Shown in pieces: positions 52,529 through 61,134 of a stretch of 64,000 bases of DNA. This DNA comes from Aminobacterium mobile DSM 12262 (GTDB lineage: Bacteria > Synergistota > Synergistia > Synergistales > Aminobacteriaceae). Position numbers and translations under genes: made by a program. The stretch is taken from the NCBI RefSeq assembly GCF_000526395.1, contig NZ_JAFZ01000001.1, positions 558,001-622,000 of the forward strand, in the 5' to 3' direction. The notes beneath the pieces are model-generated. The model was not told the DNA's origin, searched no databases, and was given only the letters and a program-made list of their open reading frames with translations. The stretch's first letter is position 1. Each line of letters opens with the position of its first letter.

Positions 52529-53071
52529 GTGAGTTTTTTTAATATGCTAGATAGTCTTTGTGAGCGTTTTGAGAAGTTTGTCGTATCGTGGAGCATTATC
52601 ATAATGGCTCTTGTTGCCATTATCAACGTGATCGGAAGAAACCTTTTTCAACATAGCCTTACTTGGGCAGAAGAAGTAACACAGTTCACCATCGTATGGG
52701 TTACTTTTGTGGGAACCAGTTATGCTGCCAGAATAGGAGCCCACATTAGGATGTCAGCTTTATCGGATGTTCTTGGGCCGAGAGGGCGAAAAATTTTGAT
52801 GATTATTATTTCAGCTGGCACAGCCGTCCTGATGTTCTATCTCAGTTGGTATGCCTACCTCTATGTGGCTAAACTTGCTGAAATTAAGAAGCAGACCTTG
52901 GGGCTTCATATCCCGCTTTACTTAATTATGTTATGGGTTCCCGTAGGTTTTGTAATGACCGGGATTCAATATGTGTTGGCCGTTATTAAAAATCTGAAAT
53001 CTGAAGATGTTTATCTCTCTGCTTCAGTGCTCGAAGGCCACGCTGAGGACGAACAGTCCTTCGACTTTTAG
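52529..53071 (+). CDS. dctQ: TRAP transporter small permease
   Basis: 180 aa, GTG start 52529 behind GTGGGGGA. Four membrane helices, as in DctQ; the conserved NVIGRNLFQHSLTWAEEVTQ motif lies after helix 1. Forms the membrane complex with the large subunit encoded 14 bp downstream. Confidence 0.92.
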   Translation: MSFFNMLDSLCERFEKFVVSWSIIIMALVAIINVIGRNLFQHSLTWAEEVTQFTIVWVTFVGTSYAARIGAHIRMSALSDVLGPRGRKILMIIISAGTAVLMFYLSWYAYLYVAKLAEIKKQTLGLHIPLYLIMLWVPVGFVMTGIQYVLAVIKNLKSEDVYLSASVLEGHAEDEQSFDF

Positions 53072-53085
53072 GAGGGGTAAACACA

Positions 53086-54363
53086 ATGTTACTTACTCTC
53101 GTAGGAACAATGGTTATATTGTTGTTGCTAGGTTTCCCGATGATGGTTCCCTTGGCGGCAGGAGCTTTTTTAACACTTGTGACGCAGTTCCCAGGGGTAA
53201 ATCCGTCAATGCTAATTCAACAGCTTATCGGAGGAGTACAGCCTATTTCTCTTACAGCTGTTCCTATGTTTATCTTTGCTGCGGACATTATGACATCAGG
53301 GCAAATTGCTGATCGTCTCGTCAATGTTGTTGTAAAGTTTGTAGGCCACAAAAGGGGAGGTCTCCCTATCGCGACAGCAACTGCATGTACCCTGTTCGGA
53401 GCAGTGTCAGGGTCAACGCAGGCAACGGTTGTAGCTATCGGCGGCCCTCTACGCCCCATGTTACTTGATGCCGGATACTCTTCTACATTTTCCACTGCTT
53501 TGATTATTAATGCGGCAGAAATAGCCCTTCTTATACCACCGAGCATTTACATGATTGTTTACGGTGTCGTAGGAGGAGCGTCTGTTGGAGAACTTTTTAT
53601 TGCAGGTGTGGGCCCTGGCCTTTTGATCCTCCTCTTTTTTTCGGTATACTGTTGGTTTATCTCGAAGAAAGAAAATGGAATGCCCCGTGCTACATGGCAT
53701 GAACGTTGGGTAGCTTTCAAGGAAGCTATTTTAGGCTTTACCTTTCCCGTTATTATTTTCGGAGGAATTTACTCTGGCGTTTTCAGCCCGACAGAAGCCG
53801 CTGCAGTTTCAGTCCTTTATGCTTTCGTGCTGGAATTTTTTATCTATAAATCCATTAAGTTGTCGGATATTCCTCGACTAGCGCTAAGAACTGGTGTCGT
53901 GACGGCGATCGTTTTTATTCTTATCGCAGTTGGGCAGGCTTTTTCGTGGACTGTTTCCTTCGCGAGAATCCCGAATCTTATACTACCACCTCTTCTGGGA
54001 GAAACACCTTCTGTTGTCCGGATCCTTTCTGTCTTAAGTATTGCTTACTTTATAGGGTGTATGTTTGTTGATCCTATAGTTGTCATTATGATACTTACTC
54101 CTATTTTCAAGCCTGCCATTATGGCTTCAGGATTGGATAACGTACTTGTAGGAACCATCGTAACATTACAGGCTGCCATTGGTTCTTCTACGCCACCTTT
54201 CGGCTGCAATATTTTTACGGCAATTGCTATTTTTAAGCAAAAATACACAGATGTTGTTCGTGGAGTTCCACCCTTCATATTTATGTTGATACTCGTGTCT
54301 ATTCTGCTCGTATTATTCCCTCAGATAGCTCTCTTCTTGAGGGATCTGGCGGTGGCTCAGTAA
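53086..54363 (+). CDS. dctM: TRAP transporter large permease
   Basis: 425 aa, about 12 membrane helices, DctM type; LLLLGFPMMVPLAAGAFLTL, GAVSGSTQATVVAIGGPLRP and GVFSPTEAAAVSVLYAF are family motifs. Catalyses Na+- or H+-coupled uptake of the solute delivered by the binding protein. AGGAGGGG upstream. Confidence 0.94.
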   Translation: MLLTLVGTMVILLLLGFPMMVPLAAGAFLTLVTQFPGVNPSMLIQQLIGGVQPISLTAVPMFIFAADIMTSGQIADRLVNVVVKFVGHKRGGLPIATATACTLFGAVSGSTQATVVAIGGPLRPMLLDAGYSSTFSTALIINAAEIALLIPPSIYMIVYGVVGGASVGELFIAGVGPGLLILLFFSVYCWFISKKENGMPRATWHERWVAFKEAILGFTFPVIIFGGIYSGVFSPTEAAAVSVLYAFVLEFFIYKSIKLSDIPRLALRTGVVTAIVFILIAVGQAFSWTVSFARIPNLILPPLLGETPSVVRILSVLSIAYFIGCMFVDPIVVIMILTPIFKPAIMASGLDNVLVGTIVTLQAAIGSSTPPFGCNIFTAIAIFKQKYTDVVRGVPPFIFMLILVSILLVLFPQIALFLRDLAVAQ

Positions 54364-54473
54364 AAAGGAAGGAGGGCAGTTCTCGGTATCAAAAAGACGC
54401 AAGAGGACTTTATGTTGAGATTTAGATTGAGATGAAATGTCTTAAATTCAAATTCTAGAGGAGGTTTACATCT

Positions 54474-55505
54474 ATGAAAAAGCTTCATGTTTTTGCTTTA
54501 GTACTGGCCCTTGTTCTTGCTTTTTCCGGAATAGCTGTAGCGGCAGAGTATAATTGGCGTTTAGCAGAGGAAGAGATAGTAGGAAGTGTCTGTGACGTTT
54601 ATGCAAACGAATTTGCTCGACTTCTTGCAGATAAATCAAATGGCAGAATCAAACTCGATGTATATCCTCAAGGGACGCTCGGTACTCCTACAGAAATGTT
54701 TGAGCTGTGCTTGAATGGAGCGATAGAGTTTGCTCTTGTCGGTCCCGGACAGTGCGGTGCCATCGTTCCAGAAAATCAGATATTCTCTCTTCAGTTTCTT
54801 TTCTCCGATGACGATATGGTAAACGAGAAAGTCCTTGCTTCCAGTAAGGCTCTCAATGAGATGTTGGCTGGTGTGTACGAGAAAAAAAGCCTGAAGGTTT
54901 TGTCTTACTTTAGCGAGGGTGCCATGTATTGGACAGCAAACAAGCCCATATTGACTCCTGAGGATTTCAAGGGGCTTAAAATGCGAGTTATGCCTTCGGA
55001 GATGCTTGTAGAGACCTATAAGGCTTATGGAGCCAATCCCACACCCCTCTCCTTTACTGAACTTTACAGCTCTCTTCAGCTGAACATGGTTGAGGGGCAG
55101 GAAAATGCCCCCTACATTATTCAGGAAATGAAGTTTATGGAAGTTCAGAAGTATCTTATTGAATCTAAGCATAATATCTATGTTATGCATACCCTTGCCA
55201 ATGCCGACTTTTTCAATGGATTGCCAGAAGATATTCAGAAGATTGTTCTTGAGTGTATAGAAGAGCTTCGGCCTTTTGTTTATAAGGTACAGCAGGAGCT
55301 GAATGATAAACGCCTCGATATGATGGTAAAGGCTTTCAAACCCGACCAGAAGCTTCTGAAGCTTGAGCACGATCAGAGAATGCGCTTCCGTGAAATTGCT
55401 AAAAATGCAGACGAGAAGTATTTTGAGCTTTCGGGCAATCCGGAATTTGCGAAAGAGCTTCTTAAAACCTTCAGATCTGAAATGGCAGAAGCAGAGAAGA
55501 ACTAA
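54474..55505 (+). CDS. dctP: TRAP transporter solute-binding protein (DctP family)
   Basis: 343 aa with signal peptide (MKKLHVFALVLALVLAFSGI, cut near VAA-AEY). Mature domain: LADKSNGRIKLDVYPQGTLG, then the ligand-carboxylate binding strand LKMRVMPSEM with the conserved Arg, and ALPFTELYSSLQ-like TPLSFTELYSSLQLNMVEGQ. Binds an organic-acid or amino-acid-like ligand. Its gene follows the permeases after 110 bp with its own strong GAGGAGG. The neighbouring hydrolase and formimino genes point to an amino-acid derivative. Confidence 0.93.
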   Translation: MKKLHVFALVLALVLAFSGIAVAAEYNWRLAEEEIVGSVCDVYANEFARLLADKSNGRIKLDVYPQGTLGTPTEMFELCLNGAIEFALVGPGQCGAIVPENQIFSLQFLFSDDDMVNEKVLASSKALNEMLAGVYEKKSLKVLSYFSEGAMYWTANKPILTPEDFKGLKMRVMPSEMLVETYKAYGANPTPLSFTELYSSLQLNMVEGQENAPYIIQEMKFMEVQKYLIESKHNIYVMHTLANADFFNGLPEDIQKIVLECIEELRPFVYKVQQELNDKRLDMMVKAFKPDQKLLKLEHDQRMRFREIAKNADEKYFELSGNPEFAKELLKTFRSEMAEAEKN

Positions 55506-55529
55506 GTTTTTCAATCTCGGTTAGTAAGG

Positions 55530-55558
55530 GAGCAGCTCTTTTTTGCGAAGAGCTGCTC
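55530..55558 (+). terminator. Stem-loop between dctP and ftcD
   Basis: Perfect 11-bp stem GAGCAGCTCTT / AAGAGCTGCTC, followed by TAAAAAAG, so there is no T run; more likely mRNA processing or partial termination. Confidence 0.5.
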
Positions 55559-55615
55559 TAAAAAAGTAAATTAAATAAAACTTTTGATTTCAGCACGTGA
55601 TTGGAGGAACCACAA

Positions 55616-56536
55616 TTGGCTAAGAAACAGTATGTTCATGCAGTTCCCAACTTTAGTAATGGAAAAGATAAGGAAGTTATTGAAGCCGTTGTTGATGAAA
55701 TTCGTAAGGCTAAAGGAGTTAAGCTGATCGGCTATTTCCCCGATGCTGACTTTAATAGAACGGTTATAGAATGCCTTGGAGAGCCAGAGCCTTTGAAAAA
55801 AGCCTTATTGAATATGGCAGGCAAAGCTTACGAGCTCATCGATATGGAGAAACAGAAAGGGAAGCACCCTCGCATTGGAGCTCAGGATACGATCCCGGTT
55901 TTCCCTCTTCGCAATATCTCTCTTGAGGAGTGTACGGAGCTTGCAGAGGAGATAGGAAAAGAAATTTGGGAGCGCTATCAAGTCCCAGTCTATTTTAGTG
56001 GAGAAAATGCCAGGACTCCTGAACGCAAAGAATTAGCGTATATCCGAAAGGGCCAATATGAAGGGCTGAAGGAAGTTGCTCATACACCAGAGCGCCGTCC
56101 TGATCTTGGACCGGCTAAACTTCATCCAACTGCTGGTGCTACTATAGTAAGCGCTGCTACTCATAACCTCGTAGCTGTGAATATGATCCTCAATACGACA
56201 GACATGGAGATTGGAAAACGGATCGCTAAAATGATGCGTGGACCTAGTGGTGGATTTAGTACTATTCGTGCAGTTGCATTTAAACCGGATGGTTATGATA
56301 ATGTAGCTGTCTCCATGAATATGTTTGATACGGTCAATACTCCAATCTATAGGGTGTTTCAGGTTGTGGAGAACGAAGCTAAACGTTATGGCCTTACCAT
56401 AATAGGCACACAGATTTGTGGCACTTTACCTCAGGACGCGCTCTTGAACTGCGCTGAATACTTCCTTCGCATAGTAGATTTTGACCGGAATCAGATTCTG
56501 GAGAACAATATTCTGGCACTAGACGAAGAGGAGTAG
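55616..56536 (+). CDS. ftcD: Glutamate formimidoyltransferase (single-domain FtcD)
   Basis: 306 aa from TTG 55616 with GGAGG 8 bp upstream. Transfers the formimino group from formiminoglutamate to THF, giving 5-formimino-THF and glutamate; the last step of histidine breakdown in many bacteria. Seen: HAVPNFSNGKDKEV, HPRIGAQDTIPVFPL and the later GPSGGFSTIRAVAF. The cyclodeaminase half of the mammalian fusion is a separate gene here, immediately downstream. A formiminoglycine substrate from purine fermentation is an alternative. No hut genes are in the window. Confidence 0.93.
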   Translation: MAKKQYVHAVPNFSNGKDKEVIEAVVDEIRKAKGVKLIGYFPDADFNRTVIECLGEPEPLKKALLNMAGKAYELIDMEKQKGKHPRIGAQDTIPVFPLRNISLEECTELAEEIGKEIWERYQVPVYFSGENARTPERKELAYIRKGQYEGLKEVAHTPERRPDLGPAKLHPTAGATIVSAATHNLVAVNMILNTTDMEIGKRIAKMMRGPSGGFSTIRAVAFKPDGYDNVAVSMNMFDTVNTPIYRVFQVVENEAKRYGLTIIGTQICGTLPQDALLNCAEYFLRIVDFDRNQILENNILALDEEE

Positions 56537-56542
56537 ATGTGT

Positions 56543-57166
56543 ATGCTAGTTGATCTGAATTTAAGGCAATTTGTAGGGGAACTGGCCTCAGATTCTCCAG
56601 CTCCGGGAGGTGGAAGTGTAGCCGCCCTTTCCGGTGCTCTCGGTGCAGGGCTGATTTCCATGGTTTGCAATCTTACCATTGGTAAAAACGGCTACGAAGC
56701 CCATGAAGCCGAAATGAAAGAGGTCAGAGGGGAAGCAGAAAATCTCTATAACAGTTTATTAGAGCGAATTGATCGTGATACGGAAGCTTTTAACAAAGTT
56801 ATGGCTGCTTTTAAAATGAAGAAAGATACAGAAGAAGAAAAAGCAGTTCGTAAGGAAGCAATTCAGAAAGCTTTTAAGGAAGCTTGCGATTCACCTTTCG
56901 CTATAGCGGAGGAATGCCTGGCGGTAATTCGTCTCGCTGATAGGATTGTGGATAAGGGTAATACCAACGCTATGAGTGATATGGGCGTGGCTGCTGCTCA
57001 GGCTTTGGCTGGACTTGAGGGTGCCATTATGAACGTTCGTATTAACATTCCTTCAATCAAAGATGCTGCCTATGTATCTGAAAAAGAGAGTGCGGTACAA
57101 AAAATACTGGCAGAAGGAAAATCCCTTCGAGACACCATCCAGAAGAAAGTTGATGCTAAACTTTAG
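56543..57166 (+). CDS. fchA: Formimidoyl-THF cyclodeaminase
   Basis: About 207 aa; ATG 56543 is preferred over ATG 56537 because GAAGAGGAG is then 9 bp upstream. Converts 5-formimino-THF to 5,10-methenyl-THF plus ammonia. Conserved DSPAPGGGSVAALSGALGA lies near the N-terminus, and the all-helical chain is rich in Ala and Glu. Couples directly to FtcD and supplies FolD and Fhs. Confidence 0.95.
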   Translation: MLVDLNLRQFVGELASDSPAPGGGSVAALSGALGAGLISMVCNLTIGKNGYEAHEAEMKEVRGEAENLYNSLLERIDRDTEAFNKVMAAFKMKKDTEEEKAVRKEAIQKAFKEACDSPFAIAEECLAVIRLADRIVDKGNTNAMSDMGVAAAQALAGLEGAIMNVRINIPSIKDAAYVSEKESAVQKILAEGKSLRDTIQKKVDAKL

Positions 57167-57195
57167 AGTTAATAATTGAATAAAAGATGTATAGT

Positions 57196-57229
57196 AAAAA
57201 GGAGCGGACACAGTCCTGCTCCTTTTTCT
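57196..57229 (+). terminator. Terminator after fchA
   Basis: AAAAAGGAGC-GGAC (57196-57209) pairs with GTCC-T-GCTCCTTTTT (57213-57227, one bulge), T-rich tail. It lies only 48 bp before fhs2, with no obvious promoter between, so fhs2 may depend on read-through. Confidence 0.8.
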
Positions 57230-57257
57230 TCCTTGTTTTTGAGAAGAGAGAGTTGCT

Positions 57258-58946
57258 GTAGAGGAGGTTTTACAGAATGATGCTGAGTGATATAGAGATA
57301 GCACGAAGCGCAAAGCTGAAGCCCATAGTTGAAGTAGCATCGCAGCTGGGGATAGGAGAAGACGAGCTGGAGTTGTATGGGAAGTACAAGGCGAAGGTGA
57401 CGTACAGTCTCTGGGATCGAATCAAGGATCGTCAGGACGGGAAGCTCATCTTGGTGACAGCCATCACTCCTACGGCTGCAGGGGAAGGGAAGACGACCAC
57501 AACGGTGGGGTTGGGTCAGGGATTGGCGAAGCTTGGCAAGCGAGTGAGCATAGCTCTCCGGGAACCGTCGCTTGGTCCGAGTTTTGGAGTGAAGGGAGGA
57601 GCGGCAGGAGGAGGTTACTCTCAAGTAGTTCCCATGGAAGAGATCAACCTTCATTTCACGGGAGATCTTCATGCCATTACAGCGGCTCATAACCTTCTGG
57701 CAGCGCTTCTGGACAACCATATCCAGCAGGGCAACGTTCTGAACATAGATCCTCGTCGAATAGTGTTTCGTCGTGTAATGGATCTGAACGAACGAGCTCT
57801 TCGGAACGTGATCATCGGCCTAGGAGGGAAGGCGAACGGAGTTCCCCGTGAGTCTGGATTCGACATAACGGTGGCCTCAGAAGTGATGGCGATTTTATGT
57901 TTATCAGGGAGCATTCGAGAGCTGAAGGAGCGTCTTTCCCAGATAGTTGTAGGGTATACATACGAAGGGATGGCAGTGACGGCAGGGGATCTGAACGCCC
58001 AAGGCTCCATGGCAGTGCTGTTGAAGGATGCGTTGAAGCCGAATTTGGTTCAGACCCTAGAGCATGTTCCGGCCTTTGTTCACGGCGGTCCTTTCGCGAA
58101 CATCGCTCATGGTTGTAACAGCCTTCAGGCGACGAAATATGGCTTGAAACTCTCAGACTACTTTATTACCGAGGCAGGTTTTGGAGCGGATCTTGGGGCA
58201 GAGAAGTTTTTCGACATTAAGTGTCGCATCGGAGGTTTGCGTCCGTCGGCGGTTGTGATAGTAGCGACGGTACGAGCGTTGAAGATGCACGGTGGCGTGG
58301 CGAAGAGCGAACTGACGAAAGAGAACGTCGAAGCTTTGGGGAAGGGTATACCGAACCTTGAGAAGCATATAGAAAACATGCAGAGTTTTGGCTTGCCGGT
58401 AGTGGTTGCGATCAACCGTTTTCCCACCGATACAGAGTTGGAACTTGCGTTGGTGGAAGAGCGTTGCAGTGCTCTTGGAGTCTCAGTCTCGCTGTCGGAG
58501 ATTTGGGCGAAGGGTGGGGAGGGGGGCCTTGATCTTGCGAAACGAGTCATGGAGGCGACAGAGAAGCCGAATACGTTCCATTACCTGTATAAAGAGACAG
58601 AGAGCCCGAAGGTGAAGATCGAGAAGATAGCGAAGGAGATGTACGGAGCGAAGAGCGTAGCGTACACCGCTCAGGCTGAGAAAGACCTGGAGGAGATTCA
58701 TCGATTGGGGAAGGACGAACTGCTGGTGTGCATGGCAAAGACCCAGGCGTCCATATCGGACAACCCATCTCTTATCGGTCGTCCGGAAGGTTTCGAGTTG
58801 ACAGTCCGGGAGGTTCGTCTTTCTGCCGGAGCAGGCTTTATGATCCCCATAACGGGTTCAATTATGACCATGCCAGGCTTGCCGAAGGTGCCGGCAGCCA
58901 TGAAGATAGACGTAGACGACGAGGGAAATATTACTGGTTTGTTCTA
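57258..58946 (+). repeat. 1.69-kb direct repeat, copy 2 (fhs2)
   Basis: Same orientation as 47013-48701, 10,245 bp apart; only about eight differences seen. Confidence 0.95.
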
Positions 58947-58947
58947 A
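57277..58947 (+). CDS. fhs: Formate-tetrahydrofolate ligase (copy 2)
   Basis: 556 aa, identical to copy 1 apart from Arg52 and Ala67. The identity covers silent positions and the ribosome site, so it reflects recent duplication or continuing gene conversion and not only selection on the protein. It follows ftcD-fchA, which supply methenyl-THF, whereas copy 1 goes with folD. Terminator follows 33 bp after the stop. Confidence 0.97.
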   Translation: MMLSDIEIARSAKLKPIVEVASQLGIGEDELELYGKYKAKVTYSLWDRIKDRQDGKLILVTAITPTAAGEGKTTTTVGLGQGLAKLGKRVSIALREPSLGPSFGVKGGAAGGGYSQVVPMEEINLHFTGDLHAITAAHNLLAALLDNHIQQGNVLNIDPRRIVFRRVMDLNERALRNVIIGLGGKANGVPRESGFDITVASEVMAILCLSGSIRELKERLSQIVVGYTYEGMAVTAGDLNAQGSMAVLLKDALKPNLVQTLEHVPAFVHGGPFANIAHGCNSLQATKYGLKLSDYFITEAGFGADLGAEKFFDIKCRIGGLRPSAVVIVATVRALKMHGGVAKSELTKENVEALGKGIPNLEKHIENMQSFGLPVVVAINRFPTDTELELALVEERCSALGVSVSLSEIWAKGGEGGLDLAKRVMEATEKPNTFHYLYKETESPKVKIEKIAKEMYGAKSVAYTAQAEKDLEEIHRLGKDELLVCMAKTQASISDNPSLIGRPEGFELTVREVRLSAGAGFMIPITGSIMTMPGLPKVPAAMKIDVDDEGNITGLF

Positions 58948-58980
58948 AAGAGTAACCGTGGTGTTCGCGTATATATTTGG

Positions 58981-59016
58981 AAGAGCTGCAAGAATCTTTC
59001 TTGCAGCTCTTTTTTC
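58981..59016 (+). terminator. Terminator after fhs2
   Basis: AAGAGCTGCAAGAA / TTCTTGCAGCTCTT perfect 14-bp stem (58981-58994, 58998-59011), 3-nt loop, then TTTTTTC. Confidence 0.9.
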
Positions 59017-59022
59017 TAAAAA

Positions 59023-59115
59023 TGGTGATGGGGCAAAGGGGTGGACATCCAGAAACACGACTCGTGCCATAACTGATTTCAAATCAGCCGTCATCGACCA
59101 TCCGATTCATCCTCC
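59023..59115 (-). pseudogene. Degenerate tRNA-Ser(UGA)-like relic
   Basis: On the minus strand from 59115: GGAGGAT, a D-arm-like GGATGGTCGATGACG, then a complete anticodon arm GCTGA-TTTGAAA-TCAGT with anticodon TGA. This matches the intact tRNA-Ser at 59841-59928 over its 5' half. The 3' half (T-arm, acceptor partner) is not recognisable, although an ACCA occurs at the expected length (about 93 nt). Best read as a decayed tRNA-Ser copy. Remaining sequence up to lepB (59116-59237) is AT-rich and probably its promoter. Confidence 0.55.
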
Positions 59116-59237
59116 ATTAGCGCTATTTTAAAAATGGCAACGAAAAATAAAATATTTATTATATCGGGGAAAAACCATTCAAAGTCTTCAAAAAGGGATA
59201 AAATAATAAAGAGAAAACAAAAAGTGGAGGTAATTGT

Positions 59238-59756
59238 ATGGCTGTTAAACCATGGTGGCGCGAGACCCTGGAAACCATTTTATGGGCAGTGGCTCTTGCT
59301 CTCATACTTCGGACTTTCGTTGTGCAATCCTATTGGATCCCAAGTGGCTCCATGATTCCTACCTTAGAAATAGGGGATCGTGTTATGGCTGCTAAATTTT
59401 GGTACCTTTTTTCGGAGCCGAAACGGGGACAGGTGGTAGTTTTTAAGTTTCCAGATGACCCCAAGAAAGATTTTGTCAAAAGGATTATCGCTTTACCAGG
59501 AGAAAAAGTGGAGATACAAGACGGAGTGGTGTATGTGGATGGATCAGCACTCGAAGAATCTTATGTGAAGAATCAAGATTCTGTTTCTATGCTTCCTTTG
59601 GTCGTTCCAGAAGGACATTACTTTATGATGGGTGATAACAGGCCTCATTCGTGGGATGGACGCTATTGGGATCATCATTTTGTCCCTAAAAAAGCCATGC
59701 GCGGACCTGCTTTTTTTCGCTTTTGGCCCCTTAGTCGAATTGGCATCCCGCGCTAA
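59238..59756 (+). CDS. lepB: Signal peptidase I
   Basis: 172 aa; one N-terminal membrane anchor (LWAVALALILRTFVV), the rest outside. Catalytic Ser38 in WIPSGSMIPTL and Lys81 in DFVKRIIALPGE; box E GDNRPHSWDGRYW. Cleaves signal peptides of exported proteins, such as the binding proteins in this window. AGTGGAGG upstream. Gene lies between the tRNA-Ser relic and the intact tRNA-Ser. Confidence 0.96.
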   Translation: MAVKPWWRETLETILWAVALALILRTFVVQSYWIPSGSMIPTLEIGDRVMAAKFWYLFSEPKRGQVVVFKFPDDPKKDFVKRIIALPGEKVEIQDGVVYVDGSALEESYVKNQDSVSMLPLVVPEGHYFMMGDNRPHSWDGRYWDHHFVPKKAMRGPAFFRFWPLSRIGIPR

Positions 59757-59782
59757 TTATTTTCTCAAATAAGCAAAAATAA

Positions 59783-59826
59783 AAGAGAGGGAAGAGATTC
59801 CTTATTGTCTCTTCCCTCTCTTGTTT
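59783..59826. terminator. Terminator between lepB and tRNA-Ser
   Basis: AAGAGAGGGAAGAGA / TCTCTTCCCTCTCTT perfect 15-bp stem (59783-59797, 59808-59822), T-rich on the plus strand and A-rich flank at the other side, so it can serve both lepB and the minus-strand tRNA. Confidence 0.85.
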
Positions 59827-59840
59827 AAAATCCACAAAAA

Positions 59841-59928
59841 TGGCGGAGGACAGAGGATTCGAACCCCTGAAGGCTCTCGCCTTAACTGATTTCAAGTCAG
59901 CCGCCTTCGACCACTCGGCCAGTCCTCC
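59841..59928 (-). tRNA. tRNA-Ser(UGA)
   Basis: Minus-strand class II tRNA, 88 nt with encoded CCA. Acceptor GGAGGAC/GTCCTCC, discriminator G, D-arm GGCCGAGTGGTCGAAGGC, anticodon loop CTTGAAA with TGA, long variable arm AGGCGAGAGCCTT, T-arm GGGGTTCGAATCCCT. All arms intact. Confidence 0.97.
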
Positions 59929-60025
59929 ATCAGAGCCATATCCGAGCATGTATTATACACATTGGTTAGGTTACCGACAAGCCTTACGCTATAATTAAAA
60001 AAAGAGAAAGGAGAGATGATTCATT

Positions 60026-60514
60026 ATGGAGGAAAAAGAGATAAAAAAGCGTATTCTTTGTACTTCATCTTCAATAGTGATAATCGGAGCTTCTTCTCGA
60101 GAAGAGCGACCGGTTTTTTCAGTTATGAAGTATCTAGCCGCTGTGGGGCATTCACTTTATCCAGTAAATCCTACATATGCCGGAGAAAAAATTCTTGGAT
60201 TCTCGTGTGTTTCTTCGATTAAGGATCTCTCTGTTCCTGCAGATATAGTGGCTCTTTTTATCTCTCCTTCTCTTCAAAAAGATGTTGTAGAAGACCTCAT
60301 ATTATTTAAAGAACGCCTACGTGCTAAAAGAGGACCTGCGTTGGTTGACTCAATGGAAGATCCGATATTATTAAAAGAACATACTGTTATTTGGTTCCAG
60401 CCTGGATCTGAAAACCCATATTTTGAAGGTCTTCTTCAAGAAAAAGGGTTCCATGTAATAAGCCATGCTTGTATGATGATGGACCATAGACGGAACTGTT
60501 CGCAAATACGATAA
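60026..60514 (+). CDS. CoA-binding domain protein (YccU-like)
   Basis: 162 aa. Rossmann-like CoA_binding_2 domain: SIVIIGASSREERPVFSVMKYL near the N-terminus, then HSLYPVNPTYAGEKILG, and a C-terminal ISHACMMMDHR (CMMxxH motif). Similar to the CoA-binding domain of acyl-CoA synthetases without the catalytic part. Biological role of the family is not known. GGAGAG 11 bp before the ATG. Divergent from the tRNA. Confidence 0.88.
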   Translation: MEEKEIKKRILCTSSSIVIIGASSREERPVFSVMKYLAAVGHSLYPVNPTYAGEKILGFSCVSSIKDLSVPADIVALFISPSLQKDVVEDLILFKERLRAKRGPALVDSMEDPILLKEHTVIWFQPGSENPYFEGLLQEKGFHVISHACMMMDHRRNCSQIR

Positions 60515-60572
60515 AAAGAAGTATATTTTTTTTGAGAGAGTTTAATTTGCTGTTCTTTTTTTATCTATGGTA

Positions 60573-60578
60573 TATAAT
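60573..60578 (+). promoter_or_regulatory. -10 element before the thioesterase-iorAB genes
   Basis: Consensus TATAAT in GGTATATAATTC, 81 bp before the thioesterase start; no convincing -35. Confidence 0.4.
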
Positions 60579-60658
60579 TCTAAAAAGGACTCTTTCTTTG
60601 CTTCCCTTTTCAATGTATAAACATCTATCCGAAAATTTCTTTTCAAGGGGGCTTTTTT

Positions 60659-61084
60659 TTGCGTGAAGTCACGATTTCTTTACGCGTTCGATATGGAGAG
60701 ACAGACCAGATGGGGGTTGTGTATTACGCTAATTACCTCACGTGGTTTGAGATAGGACGTACCGAGTACTGCCGAGCCCTGAGTACCCCCTATGTCCTTT
60801 GGGAAGAGAGAGGGGTTTTTCTGCCAGTAGTGGAAGTGCATTGTAGATATAAGGCATCTGCGTATTACGATGATGTTATTTGTGTTTCTACCTGGGTTCA
60901 GGAATTGAAACAGTCGAGTATAAATTTTTGCTATCGTGTTTTTCGGAAAGAGGATTCTAAGCTTTTAGTAGAAGGCTGGACTCGTCATGCTTTTGTTGAT
61001 AAGGCGGGAAGGCTTCTGCGAGGAGCCCATCCTTTTTATCAATGGATTCAGAAATATGTAGAAGGGGAAGTCCATGGGGCGTAA
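60659..61084 (+). CDS. Hotdog acyl-CoA thioesterase (YbgC/FcbC family)
   Basis: 141 aa, TTG start 60659 with AAGGGGGC 7-8 bp upstream. Family motif RVRYGETDQMGVVYYANYLTW contains the catalytic Asp; TEYCRAL and the later SINFCYRVF are typical. Hydrolyses acyl- or aryl-CoA esters. It lies 50 bp before iorA, whose products are arylacetyl-CoAs, so it may release arylacetates (inference). Confidence 0.9.
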   Translation: MREVTISLRVRYGETDQMGVVYYANYLTWFEIGRTEYCRALSTPYVLWEERGVFLPVVEVHCRYKASAYYDDVICVSTWVQELKQSSINFCYRVFRKEDSKLLVEGWTRHAFVDKAGRLLRGAHPFYQWIQKYVEGEVHGA

Positions 61085-61134
61085 GCTGGAGTTTAAAGTA
61101 TTGCCCAGCGATGAATATGGAGGTGGCGTGTACG

